A DNA stretch of 64,000 bases from the NCBI RefSeq assembly GCF_900182555.1, contig NZ_FXTH01000012.1:1-64000 (forward strand). The letters are read 5' to 3'. The notes beneath the pieces were generated by a model. That model saw nothing but the letters and a program-made list of their open reading frames with translations. It ran no database searches and was not told the origin of the DNA. How positions within the stretch are numbered: position 1 is the stretch's first letter; every line of letters begins with the position of its first letter. A program made the translations under genes and the position numbers. Positions 17,756-26,634 of this stretch are shown here, one piece after another. This DNA comes from Fodinibius sediminis (GTDB lineage Bacteria > Bacteroidota > Rhodothermia > Balneolales > Balneolaceae).

Positions 17756-18829
17756 CTACCCGTACTGAAGATGTTCTCTTGGAATCTGCTTATCGATTCC
17801 TGTGAGGATTTCATACGGAATCGTATCCAGTTTCCGGGCCCACTCGTAGGCATCATTGCCCTTGTACAGGAGTTCAACCTCCGTACCCGGCTCATAGTAA
17901 TCCTGACCCAGGTATACCATACAGTAATTCATTGTAATCGTACCCACCACCTTGTAGGTGTTCCCGCCTATGTGCACCCCAAACTGGCGGCCCGACAAGC
18001 CTCGCTTGAGTCCATCCTCGTATCCGACTGGAAGAATGCCAAGGTATCCATCTGCCGGAGCCTGCCATTCGGCCCCGTAGCTTACCGATGCCCCTGCTTT
18101 TATTCTCTTGGTCTGGGCGATAAATGAATGCCATCTCAGGATCGGAGCCAATCCCTCAATGGTGATGTCACCCGGCGCATAGCCATATAATCCTATACCC
18201 AGGCGAACCATGTTAAACCGGCTGGTATCATAAAAAGCCGTGCCCCCGGTGTTTGCGATATGTGCGGTTAATTCTTCCGGGAAGTGCGACTGGATTTTTC
18301 GAAAGATATCGTGCTGTTCGGATACCAGTGGGAACCCGGGTTCATGCGCGGTAGCAAAATGGCTGTATATTCCGGTACAAAAAAGCTCGCTGTACTCCCG
18401 GACCATCTGAGCAATCTCTTCGGCCTGTGAGGGGAGGAATCCCAGCCGTCCCATACCCGTATCAAAATTAAGGTGATAGGAAGTCCCGTTGGGAACCCAT
18501 TCGAAGTGTTCTCTGGAGCTTATCGTGGCTGTCAGGTTATGTACCCGGTACTGTGATACCATTTTCTGCTGCGGCACCTCAAAAACAAGAATGGGTTTTG
18601 CAATCCCGTTCTCGCGAAGTTCAATACCCTCCTGGATGGCATTTACAGCAAAGGCTTGTACTTTCGCATCCAGGGTCTGTGCTATTTCAACGGCTCCATG
18701 TCCATAACCATCAGATTTGACCACTGCCATGATCCTTGTCTCTGGATCTAAAAACCTGCTAAATGTCGCGAGATTTTTTAACAACAGACGATGATTTACG
18801 GTTACCGTAGAATTAGATTTTCTAATCAT
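17756..18829 (-). CDS. alr: alanine racemase
   Basis: 357 aa PLP enzyme that makes D-alanine for peptidoglycan. The PLP lysine Lys38 is in the signature AVVKSDGYGHG, FDTGMGRLGF carries the conserved Arg128, and the catalytic Tyr251 lies in SVSYGAEWQAP. The C-terminal beta domain ends IPYEILTGID. The typical VKADAYGHG reads VKSDGYGHG, a minor change. The downstream neighbour on the same strand is divergent in function (oxidoreductase upstream at 18843), and the genes are 13 bases apart, so co-transcription is likely. Confidence 0.95.
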   Translation of the reverse strand: MIRKSNSTVTVNHRLLLKNLATFSRFLDPETRIMAVVKSDGYGHGAVEIAQTLDAKVQAFAVNAIQEGIELRENGIAKPILVFEVPQQKMVSQYRVHNLTATISSREHFEWVPNGTSYHLNFDTGMGRLGFLPSQAEEIAQMVREYSELFCTGIYSHFATAHEPGFPLVSEQHDIFRKIQSHFPEELTAHIANTGGTAFYDTSRFNMVRLGIGLYGYAPGDITIEGLAPILRWHSFIAQTKRIKAGASVSYGAEWQAPADGYLGILPVGYEDGLKRGLSGRQFGVHIGGNTYKVVGTITMNYCMVYLGQDYYEPGTEVELLYKGNDAYEWARKLDTIPYEILTGIDKQIPREHLQYG

Positions 18830-18842
18830 GGTAAAACATCGA

Positions 18843-20444
18843 TTAAAATTTAAACCAGGGTGTTTGTCCGAAATCTTTCAATATGACACGGGCGGCATTA
18901 TAGCCCGCTGCTCCAAATACCCCCCCTCCCGGATGACAGGAAGCGGATGACAGGTATAAATGTTCAATGGGTGTCTTGTACTCACTCATCTCGGGAATCG
19001 GCCGAAACATGAACATCTGATCAAAGCTCATCTCCACATGCATAACATTCCCGCGGGGCATGGCGTGCTTGCGCTCGATATCCAACGGTGACTGAATGTA
19101 CCAGTCGATCAGCTTCCCCTTCATATTGGGGGCATAACGGCAGACCACATCATAAATCTTTTGCGCCTCCCGCTCCCGGATATTGTCCCAGTGCAAGTTG
19201 TCCTGCAATGCATATGGATGCCACTGGGCCCAGGCATACAGGGTGTGTCCCCCGCTCGGGGCAACCTCCGGGTCAATCTTTGAAAATGTCATAGCCAGAA
19301 CGGCCGGATCCTCCGGCGGTCGCTTTTTGAGATAATCGCCAATAGCATTATTCATATACGCCACCGAGGGAGCCAGCAACTGCATCCCGTTGTGGACATA
19401 GGCATCATCAGGGCAGGCCTCATAGCGTGGCAACTCTTCCACCGCGCACCGAATTACCATGCCAAAGCCATTTCCCACGTTAATATTTTCAATTTTCCTA
19501 TAGGTACTCGCAGGCAGATGATCTCTGCCTACCAGTCCCATCATTGTTGTTTGCACATGTGCATTGGAAATCACAATTCCGGCACGATACTCTCGTTCCT
19601 CGGTTCGGACGCCCACTGCTTTGCCCTCTTCAACCAGAATTTGCCGGACTGGCGTTCCGGTAACTACAGTTCCACCATGAGACTCCAGGCAACGTGCAAG
19701 AGCCTGGGTGAGCATGCCGCTGCCCCCACGGGGATGCTTGGCCCCGCTTTGATGCAACATCGACTGCCAGCCCGCAAAATCACCAGTGGCCGGATGATCA
19801 GGCGTGGGGCCCGACTGGGCCGCAAACCAGGTAAGCGCTGCTTTCATGTAGGGACTTTCAAACGCATCATCCACCACTTTGCCGTAGCTGCTCAGAATTT
19901 TCTGCAATCCGCTGGTTTGTTCCCCCTTCTTGAACATCGTGCCGTCACGCATCTGCCCTTTGGCGAGCTCCACGAACAGGTTTTTTCCACTGGGCGGCAC
20001 CATGAAAGCCTTGAGAACCCCTTTGTTAACCCGCTCCCAAAAATGGATAAACTCCCGGTAGTTTCCCACATCCTCCGGGGCTACCTCAGCTATGGATTCC
20101 AGGGTTCGATCCAGATCTTTGAAGAAGTGGATGACCCCCTTGCCGTCCGGCACCGGATACGACATCATCGGATCCATACTGATATACTCCAAACCATACT
20201 TTTTCAACTCCAATTCCTCGAGAATGCCGGTCTGATGGATCATGATATGAACCGACGATCCCACATCCACGCGAAAACCACGGGGATACTGCCCCGAACG
20301 AAACATCGTTTCTGTTGCCACTGCTCCACCCAGCATCTCGCGCCGTTCCAGCACTGTGACCCTGTACCCCTCCCTGGCAAGATAACAGGCTGTAACCAAC
20401 CCATTGTGTCCCGATCCCACCACAACCACATCTTGTCTGCTCAT
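18843..20444 (-). CDS. phytoene-desaturase-like NAD(P)/FAD-dependent oxidoreductase
   Basis: 533 aa flavoprotein of the amine-oxidase/CrtI-like superfamily. The FAD-binding motif VVVGSGHNGLVTACYLAREG is at the very N-terminus and is followed by the GG motif in REMLGGAVATE. The C-terminal part with SASCHPGGGVFGAAGYNAAR is the second FAD-binding segment. The long middle (substrate) domain resembles the uncharacterised PYROXD2-type branch rather than true carotenoid desaturases. Therefore no carotenoid role is claimed, and no other carotenoid gene lies nearby. It lies upstream of alr on the same strand with 13 bases between them. Confidence 0.85.
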   Translation of the reverse strand: MSRQDVVVVGSGHNGLVTACYLAREGYRVTVLERREMLGGAVATETMFRSGQYPRGFRVDVGSSVHIMIHQTGILEELELKKYGLEYISMDPMMSYPVPDGKGVIHFFKDLDRTLESIAEVAPEDVGNYREFIHFWERVNKGVLKAFMVPPSGKNLFVELAKGQMRDGTMFKKGEQTSGLQKILSSYGKVVDDAFESPYMKAALTWFAAQSGPTPDHPATGDFAGWQSMLHQSGAKHPRGGSGMLTQALARCLESHGGTVVTGTPVRQILVEEGKAVGVRTEEREYRAGIVISNAHVQTTMMGLVGRDHLPASTYRKIENINVGNGFGMVIRCAVEELPRYEACPDDAYVHNGMQLLAPSVAYMNNAIGDYLKKRPPEDPAVLAMTFSKIDPEVAPSGGHTLYAWAQWHPYALQDNLHWDNIREREAQKIYDVVCRYAPNMKGKLIDWYIQSPLDIERKHAMPRGNVMHVEMSFDQMFMFRPIPEMSEYKTPIEHLYLSSASCHPGGGVFGAAGYNAARVILKDFGQTPWFKF

Positions 20445-20551
20445 TATGACCCCATTTCAGTTTCTAACATTATTACAGATTTTTCGTATCCTACAACTTA
20501 CAAAATTCACGATCTTTTAATTTTGAAATCACTGATCCAATCCAAGCACTT

Positions 20552-22342
20552 ATGAATTTTTTTAAAACACTCATCGCCACTATGGTGGGATTTTTTTTGG
20601 CGGCAGGTCTCCTGCTAATTATCCTGGTCGTTACCATTTCCAGCAGCTCCCGGCAGCCCGAACCATACGTGCAAAACAACTCTGTTCTCAAGATTGGTTT
20701 GCGCGGGGCCCTGCCCGACCGCTCGGTTACCAGCCCCTGGGAGGAAGTATTCAACCAGAGCAGCAATGATAAGGTGTCGCTGGAAACATTGAAAGAAAAT
20801 CTGGCTAAAGCACGGGTTCACGACAATATCAGGGGAGTATGGCTGCAGATTGACTTCATCAGTGAGGGATGGGCGAACCTGCAGGAGGCTCACCGGATGA
20901 TCAGTGCCTTCCGCGACAGTTCCGATAAGTTTGTCTATGCAAACACCGGCGATATTGGCTATAATGAAAAAGGGTACTTTTTAGCAACTGCAGCAGACTC
21001 TATTTTCTCCGCACCGGAAACCTTCTTCGAGTTTGATGGTTTCTACAGCCAGGTCATGTTCTATGACGGACTGTTAGAAAAACTGGGCGTTGAAGCTGAA
21101 GTAACCCGCCACGGAAAATACAAGGGAGCGGTAGAACCTTATTACCGCAGAGACCTGTCCGATGAAAACGAATATCAGCTCACCCAGCTGCTGGATGAGG
21201 TTCACCGGACATTTATGAGTGCTGTGAGCGAAAAGAGCGGCCGTACCGCTGAAGAGCTGGACGCACTTATGAACGGGCAACCCCGGCTCACCTCGAAATT
21301 CGCCTATGATGAACATCTGGTTGACTCCCTCTTGTATGCCGATCAGCTGGAGGATTTGATCAGGCAGCGTGTTGGAGTCGAAGAGGATGCATCGCTGAAA
21401 ACGGTGTCCAACCGTCGGTATGCCAATGTCTCTTCCGAATCAGCTGGTCTTACGCCCCCTTCTGCCTCTGATAAAATTGCGGTCCTCTATGCCAGGGGGC
21501 CAATCATGCCCGATGTCAACTCAACCTCGCCCTTTAATGAACAGCAGCTAATCACGGCCGACTTTATTGATGAGCAGCTAAAGAAAATAACGGAAGATGA
21601 CGATATTAAAGCGCTGGTCCTCCGCGTCAACAGTCCCGGTGGTGCGGGCAGCACCTCCGATTTAATCTGGCGGAAAGTACAGGAACTCAAAGAACAGATG
21701 CCGGTTATCGTATCAATGGGGCGCGTGGCCGCTTCGGGCGGATATTATATTTCCATGGCCGCTGATTCCATTGTTGCCGAGCCAACGACTGTCACAGGTT
21801 CTATCGGCGTTTTTGCAACCAAATTCAACGCCAAGCAGCTCTTCAATGACAAGCTGGGACTGACCTTTGACGAGGTCAAGACCCATGAACATGCCGACTG
21901 GCTTTCCCAGAACCGCAGCCTGACGCCGGACGAAGAACAGGCCTTACAGTTATTCGTGGATCAGTTTTACCAAACATTTATTACCAAGGCGGCGGAAAAC
22001 CGCAACATGAGTATCGAACAGGCCGACAGCCTGGGACAGGGACGCGTATGGACAGGGGCCGCGGCTCATGAGAATGGACTTGTTGACGTGCTCGGCGGGC
22101 TGGGCGAGGCCATCAGCATTGCCGGAGAGAAAGCCGGTATCAGCCAATACCGGGTTGAAAAATATCCAAAGCCCAAGTCGTTTTATGAACTGTTGATGGG
22201 CTCTGCCAATTCTCAGATCAAAGCCCTTGTAGACAGCAGCTGGCCTTCCTTTTTGAGGCCTCAGGAACTGCGACGGGATCTGTCGCTTTTCCAACAGCGT
22301 CGTGCCCTTACCCTTTTTCCATTCGATATCAACATTCAGTAG
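20552..22342 (+). CDS. sppA: signal peptide peptidase SppA, long (67K) type
   Basis: 596 aa membrane-bound serine protease that degrades released signal peptides. One N-terminal transmembrane helix (residues 5-30) anchors it. Two tandem ClpP-like domains follow. By comparison with E. coli SppA, the Lys general base is Lys191 in HGKYKGAVEPYY of the first domain and the nucleophile is Ser395 in RVAASGGYYI of the second; the second domain also has SPGGAGSTSD. The dyad is intact. The stop is 6 bases before the MBL-fold gene, so the two form an operon. Confidence 0.95.
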   Translation: MNFFKTLIATMVGFFLAAGLLLIILVVTISSSSRQPEPYVQNNSVLKIGLRGALPDRSVTSPWEEVFNQSSNDKVSLETLKENLAKARVHDNIRGVWLQIDFISEGWANLQEAHRMISAFRDSSDKFVYANTGDIGYNEKGYFLATAADSIFSAPETFFEFDGFYSQVMFYDGLLEKLGVEAEVTRHGKYKGAVEPYYRRDLSDENEYQLTQLLDEVHRTFMSAVSEKSGRTAEELDALMNGQPRLTSKFAYDEHLVDSLLYADQLEDLIRQRVGVEEDASLKTVSNRRYANVSSESAGLTPPSASDKIAVLYARGPIMPDVNSTSPFNEQQLITADFIDEQLKKITEDDDIKALVLRVNSPGGAGSTSDLIWRKVQELKEQMPVIVSMGRVAASGGYYISMAADSIVAEPTTVTGSIGVFATKFNAKQLFNDKLGLTFDEVKTHEHADWLSQNRSLTPDEEQALQLFVDQFYQTFITKAAENRNMSIEQADSLGQGRVWTGAAAHENGLVDVLGGLGEAISIAGEKAGISQYRVEKYPKPKSFYELLMGSANSQIKALVDSSWPSFLRPQELRRDLSLFQQRRALTLFPFDINIQ

Positions 22343-22348
22343 CTGCCC

Positions 22349-23191
22349 ATGAAAATCGGATCATTGAACATAGAATTACTAAGTGAAGGTAAATTCGAGA
22401 TTTTTAACGACGGCCACATCAACCGTTCCCTGGGTGAGGCTAACCCGGCGGAGAGCGCAGGCAGCCACTCTGCCATCACAGGCATCAACCCTGTTCTTGT
22501 TCAGCAGGATGAGAACAACATTCTTCTTGATGCCGGCCTTGGATGGGGACTGGATGCGGGCAGCAGCTATACGGGCGTATCGAACGTCCGGACCAACCTG
22601 GCGATCTTCGGGCTGAGTCCGGAGGATATTACGCACGTCATTCTCAGCCATCTGCATTACGACCATGCATTGGGCTGTTCATTCACCGATCGTGATTCTG
22701 TAACCCGGGCTACTTTCCCCAATGCCACTTATTATCTTCACAAAGAGGAATGGGCCTATGCACTTTCCACGGCTACCGGCAGTCCTTCTCTACCCGGCGC
22801 AGGGTATCAGCTGGACGAATTTTACCGGTTGATGGCAGACCGGCGGGTGCAATTGCTAAGCGGTGAGACCACGGATGTTCTTGAAGGCATCACGCTTGTT
22901 CAAACGGGGGGACATACCCCCGGTCATCACATCGTATTCATGCAAAGCGAAGGAGAACATGCGTGCTACCCGGGAGAACTGATCCCCTCCTCCCTGCGCC
23001 TTAATCATTATGATACCCACCGCTTTGACTATGACCCCATCCAGGCTAAACAGGAAAAAATTCGGCTTCTCAGAAAAGTCTATCAGGAGCAGGCCATCCT
23101 GCTGTTTTATCATTCCAGGCATGCCCAATCCGGGCGCCTGATTAAAGACCGTGACAAGCAGTACGTTTTGACGAACATCCCTGGCCATTGA
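22349..23191 (+). CDS. MBL-fold metallo-hydrolase
   Basis: 280 aa metallo-beta-lactamase-fold hydrolase. The zinc-binding signature HLHYDH is at residues 101-106, preceded by the typical NNILLDAGLGW strand. Further ligands are expected at the His in GGHTPGHH (about 193-199) and in FYHSRHAQ near the end. The family includes quorum-quenching lactonases and glyoxalase II-like thioesterases; the substrate cannot be assigned from sequence. Expression with sppA is likely (6-base gap). Confidence 0.85.
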   Translation: MKIGSLNIELLSEGKFEIFNDGHINRSLGEANPAESAGSHSAITGINPVLVQQDENNILLDAGLGWGLDAGSSYTGVSNVRTNLAIFGLSPEDITHVILSHLHYDHALGCSFTDRDSVTRATFPNATYYLHKEEWAYALSTATGSPSLPGAGYQLDEFYRLMADRRVQLLSGETTDVLEGITLVQTGGHTPGHHIVFMQSEGEHACYPGELIPSSLRLNHYDTHRFDYDPIQAKQEKIRLLRKVYQEQAILLFYHSRHAQSGRLIKDRDKQYVLTNIPGH

Positions 23192-23373
23192 GCTGAAAGA
23201 AACCATTACCAGGAAGTTAATCCTGTTTTCATACATTGGGATCGGCAGCCGGTACAACGGTGTTACACAATATTCTGCCTGTTTTTCCCTTATTGATGAA
23301 GCAGCATCCGTATCGTCCGGGAAAAAGCCAGTACTGGTAGCTACAAGTGCAAAAAAATGTTAAGCCCTAAACT

Positions 23374-23402
23374 TTGTATAATTTGATGCTTATTTTTATA
23401 CG
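23374..23402 (+). promoter_or_regulatory. possible promoter of the two-component operon
   Basis: TTGTAT (23374-23379) and TATACG (23397-23402) are separated by exactly 17 bases, and lie 25 bases ahead of the histidine kinase ATG. The spacing is right for a housekeeping promoter, but the match to consensus is partial and Bacteroidota promoters often differ. Confidence 0.3.
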
Positions 23403-23426
23403 ATCAACTATGAAAAATAGGGTGTT

Positions 23427-25115
23427 ATGAAACGTTACGGTTCCTTACGCTGGATTTTATTGGCTGCCGGGGTGATAGCAATTCTGGGCCTCACGAGTAT
23501 GAATGTATACTCCCTTTACGAGCTCCATGAGAGCACCATTCAGGTCGACCGTCAGCCCAAAAAACTACAGGTAGCTGAATTCTCCGACCGGGTTCGCTAT
23601 CGGTTTTTCAAACCCTTCTGGGGCTTGAGTTCCACCAGTATGGAGCGGCTTAAATCACAGTTCCAGCAGAACAACCAGTTCACCAAACCCATTAAAAAAC
23701 GAATTGCGCAAGCAGCTACCGATTCCATCTTTAATGATATTTATTTTATCCCTGCAAGCCTGAAAAACTGCGGGGAAGGCCGCTCGATCCTGAAATATCA
23801 CAAGGAAAGGGACGAACTTCTATGGGAAGATGACTACCCGGCGATCGTCTGCGACGGCATGGGTACTGCTCGTACCCAGGTAAAGGCCCTGGTGCAGGAT
23901 CACAAGTACAACAACAAGGTTATCTTCGATACCAACCAAAGTATCACCATTGTTTTTATCGATCCCTCCGAACATACCATTTTTGGCTACCTGACCATGC
24001 CGCTGAACCAAGACTATCTTCAAAATCATTTTTTGCCCAGCGAACTGGTTAAACGCTTCGGAGATCCCGGCGAGTCGGGTATGAACGTATGGCTGCGCGA
24101 CTGGACCAACAATCGAATTATTGCCAGCAGCAACCCGGATGTGCCCTACGATCGCGACAAGATACAGTTTAAACAGCGCTTTCCCGATTTTTTTGACAAC
24201 TGGAAGCTGGAAGTTTCCTTTACCAACACCCCGACGATAGAGGCTTCCAACTCTTCCCTGTTCAAGAATCTGGTTGTACTCGGTGCGGCGGTACTACTGC
24301 TGCTTGGCTCCCTTGTTTTTATGTTTATCTCTGCCCAGAAAGAACGGGCGCTGGCCGAACGGCAGGCCGGGTTCCTTGCCAATGTGACTCACGAACTGAA
24401 AACGCCGCTGGCCGTGATGCAGGCGGCCGGAGAAAATCTCTCTGATGGACGGGTCAAAGACCAAAGCAGACTTAAAAATTATGGCACCCATATCTACAAT
24501 GAGGCCGTACGGCTGCGAAAAATGATTGAAAAACTGCTTGACGTTGCCAAGGCTGACGCCGGTCAATCCCTTATCGAACCCAAGCCGGTACATCTGGGCC
24601 AGCTGGTACACAACTATATCGACGAACAGGAGCCTATCATCAAGGGACGAGACTTTACGCTTGAAACCGCTATCGCCGATGATGTTCCGGTGGCAATGGT
24701 GGATACCGACAGCTTTGATACCATTATCAGCAACCTGGTTGAAAACGCCATGAAATACAGCAATGGTGAACAGTACCTCGGTATTTTCCTTGAGGCGGAC
24801 GAAGAACATATCAGCCTTAAAGTAGAAGATCACGGCATTGGGATGTCGAAGAAAGTCAAAAGCCAGATTTTTGACAAGTTCTACCGGGGCGAGGATACCC
24901 TGACAGCTCAGACAAAGGGCCATGGACTCGGACTTTCGATCGTAAAAAACCTGGTTGAACTGAATGGGGGAACCATTTCCGTAGACAGCACCGTGGGTGA
25001 AGGCTCAGTGTTTGAAGTCACATTTCCCGTCCTGGTCAAAGTCCCCCCCGGGAAAGAATCTTCATCCGGCGCCCCTCCCTCTTTAACAAAAGAATCAGAA
25101 AAGTATGCCAGCTGA
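23427..25115 (+). CDS. sensor histidine kinase
   Basis: 562 aa inner-membrane kinase. An N-terminal membrane helix (about 8-28), a long extracytoplasmic sensor region (30-285), and a second helix near residues 290-312 (VVLGAAVLLLLGSLVFMF) precede a HisKA dimerisation helix. The phosphorylated residue is His322 in NVTHELKTP. The ATPase domain has the N box NLVENAMKYSNG, the G1 box DHGIGMS and the G2 box GHGLGLSIVKNL. It pairs with the overlapping response regulator gene (11-nt overlap), so this is a self-contained two-component system. The signal sensed is unknown; the sensor region has no recognised domain. Confidence 0.95.
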   Translation: MKRYGSLRWILLAAGVIAILGLTSMNVYSLYELHESTIQVDRQPKKLQVAEFSDRVRYRFFKPFWGLSSTSMERLKSQFQQNNQFTKPIKKRIAQAATDSIFNDIYFIPASLKNCGEGRSILKYHKERDELLWEDDYPAIVCDGMGTARTQVKALVQDHKYNNKVIFDTNQSITIVFIDPSEHTIFGYLTMPLNQDYLQNHFLPSELVKRFGDPGESGMNVWLRDWTNNRIIASSNPDVPYDRDKIQFKQRFPDFFDNWKLEVSFTNTPTIEASNSSLFKNLVVLGAAVLLLLGSLVFMFISAQKERALAERQAGFLANVTHELKTPLAVMQAAGENLSDGRVKDQSRLKNYGTHIYNEAVRLRKMIEKLLDVAKADAGQSLIEPKPVHLGQLVHNYIDEQEPIIKGRDFTLETAIADDVPVAMVDTDSFDTIISNLVENAMKYSNGEQYLGIFLEADEEHISLKVEDHGIGMSKKVKSQIFDKFYRGEDTLTAQTKGHGLGLSIVKNLVELNGGTISVDSTVGEGSVFEVTFPVLVKVPPGKESSSGAPPSLTKESEKYAS

Positions 25116-25809
25116 CGCAAAGAAAATCATCATCGTAGAAGATGAACCCAGTCTTGTTTTTACCCTTGAGGATACCCTTGAAAACGAAGGCTATGAGACC
25201 TTTATAGCAGAGAAGGGAGATGAAGCGGTGGAAATTGTCAAAAATGAAGACCTGGACCTGATGATTCTGGACCTGATGCTGCCCGGCATGAGCGGATATG
25301 ATGTCTGTAAAAAAGTGCGTTCGATGAACTATACCTTTCCTATCATCATGCTGACCGCCCGGGACCAGGAAATCGACAAGGTGACCGGCCTGAATATCGG
25401 GGCCGACGACTATATGACCAAGCCTTTTGGGGTAAAAGAACTGCTGGCCCGTATCCAGGCCCGTCTGCGCCGCTCCGATCATTACGCCAAGTCCAAACCC
25501 GTAAATAAGCTGGATCTGGGCGATATCCATATTGACCTGAAAAATGCACGTGCCGAACATCCGGACCGGGGCCAGATGGAACTGACCACGCGCGAGGTGG
25601 AGCTTATCCGCTACCTTGCAGCTCACGCCAACGAGCCGGTATCCCGGGATGCCCTGCTGGAAAACGTCTGGCGTTACGAATTCAGTACCAATACGCGAAC
25701 GGTGGATGTGCATATCTCAAAGCTCCGCTCCAAAGTGGAACGGCATCCCGACGATCCCAAATACCTGGTTACCCTGCACGGGGTGGGTTATATGTTGAAA
25801 ATGGGCTGA
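25105..25809 (+). CDS. OmpR/PhoB-family response regulator
   Basis: 234 aa cytosolic transcription factor. The receiver domain (1-120) contains EDEP near the start, the phospho-acceptor Asp56 in LMILDLMLPGMSG, the switch Thr in IIMLTARD and Lys in TKPFGV. A winged-helix DNA-binding domain (about 135-232) ends TVDVHISKLRSKVE and GVGYMLKMG. The start codon lies inside the end of the kinase gene, with the ATG 11 bases before the kinase stop, pointing to translational coupling. The regulon is not visible; the neighbouring genes are not obviously its targets. Confidence 0.95.
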   Translation: MPADAKKIIIVEDEPSLVFTLEDTLENEGYETFIAEKGDEAVEIVKNEDLDLMILDLMLPGMSGYDVCKKVRSMNYTFPIIMLTARDQEIDKVTGLNIGADDYMTKPFGVKELLARIQARLRRSDHYAKSKPVNKLDLGDIHIDLKNARAEHPDRGQMELTTREVELIRYLAAHANEPVSRDALLENVWRYEFSTNTRTVDVHISKLRSKVERHPDDPKYLVTLHGVGYMLKMG

Positions 25810-25849
25810 AAAGAAGCATCCAAAAAGGTTGCAGGCCGATGATGTAAGT

Positions 25850-26416
25850 TCATCCTTCCGTAGGAATACCCCCTTCCTTAAAGTCGCATACAAAGGGGAT
25901 GAAATGTTTAATCTGTGATTCCAGCAACTCCTGCTGAAAGGCGTCCCTGATCCCCTTTTCATCATCAAAATTTTTGTTGATCCGCGGAATGAATACGCGT
26001 TCCGGGAATACATGCGCGTTCCGATATCCAACCACTTGCTGCAACTGTTCCACCGCCCTGAGTGCCCCAAAAGCACCATTTGCTTCGCCCACCAGGGCCA
26101 CCGGCTTTTTGTGCAGGCTTTTGGGAAATGGAAAATAATCGATAAAAAGCTTAAGGATCCCGGGGTACCCGCCGTTATATTCGGGGCAAACAAATACCAG
26201 CCCGTCGGCCTGCACCGCCTGGTCAACAAAAGCATCCACTTCGGGCAGCTTCTCTCCGTATCTTCCTCCCCTCACCTGCTCAATCGGGAACTCCTGCAGA
26301 TCAATAATTTCAGCTTTCACCCCTTCCTGTCCGTATTTTTTCTGAAGGTAGCGCGATACCCGGAGCGCATTCGAGTTGGGGCGATCTGTACCACTGATAA
26401 TTCGTAAATCAATCAT
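25850..26416 (-). CDS. NADPH-dependent FMN reductase
   Basis: 188 aa flavodoxin-like protein of the NADPH-dependent FMN/azo-reductase family. The phosphate-binding loop is GTDRPNSNALRVSRYL near the N-terminus (the SxRxxS-type motif, starting IISGTDRPNSNA), and the FMN-edge motif is FVCPEYNGGYPGILKLFIDY near residues 75-95. The fold and length match this family. It is convergent with the response regulator gene, leaving a 40-base gap with no obvious terminator. Its physiological electron acceptor is unknown. Confidence 0.88.
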   Translation of the reverse strand: MIDLRIISGTDRPNSNALRVSRYLQKKYGQEGVKAEIIDLQEFPIEQVRGGRYGEKLPEVDAFVDQAVQADGLVFVCPEYNGGYPGILKLFIDYFPFPKSLHKKPVALVGEANGAFGALRAVEQLQQVVGYRNAHVFPERVFIPRINKNFDDEKGIRDAFQQELLESQIKHFIPFVCDFKEGGIPTEG

Positions 26417-26634
26417 CTATAGCCAAGTGATCTGTTTTAAGATGGACGAAAGATACCATTTCTGCATAAAATAATACATATGATGACAAAAGCTTAGCAA
26501 TATTGCACCATTTGCCATCAGAACATTATTTATTTATCAAAACAATATCTTTAATCTTATTTATTTTTATTTATTAATAAAATTAATTAATATCCAAAGC
26601 GAATACGACTCCTTATCCTAACTTTATACTGTCA

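Noticed and set aside
18843-20444. Carotenoid desaturase (CrtI)
   Set aside because: Same fold, but it resembles the PYROXD2-type branch and no carotenoid genes are nearby.
19392-20555. 387-codon plus-strand frame opposite the FAD oxidoreductase
   Set aside because: Antisense frame; it would also overlap sppA's start and has no recognised domain.
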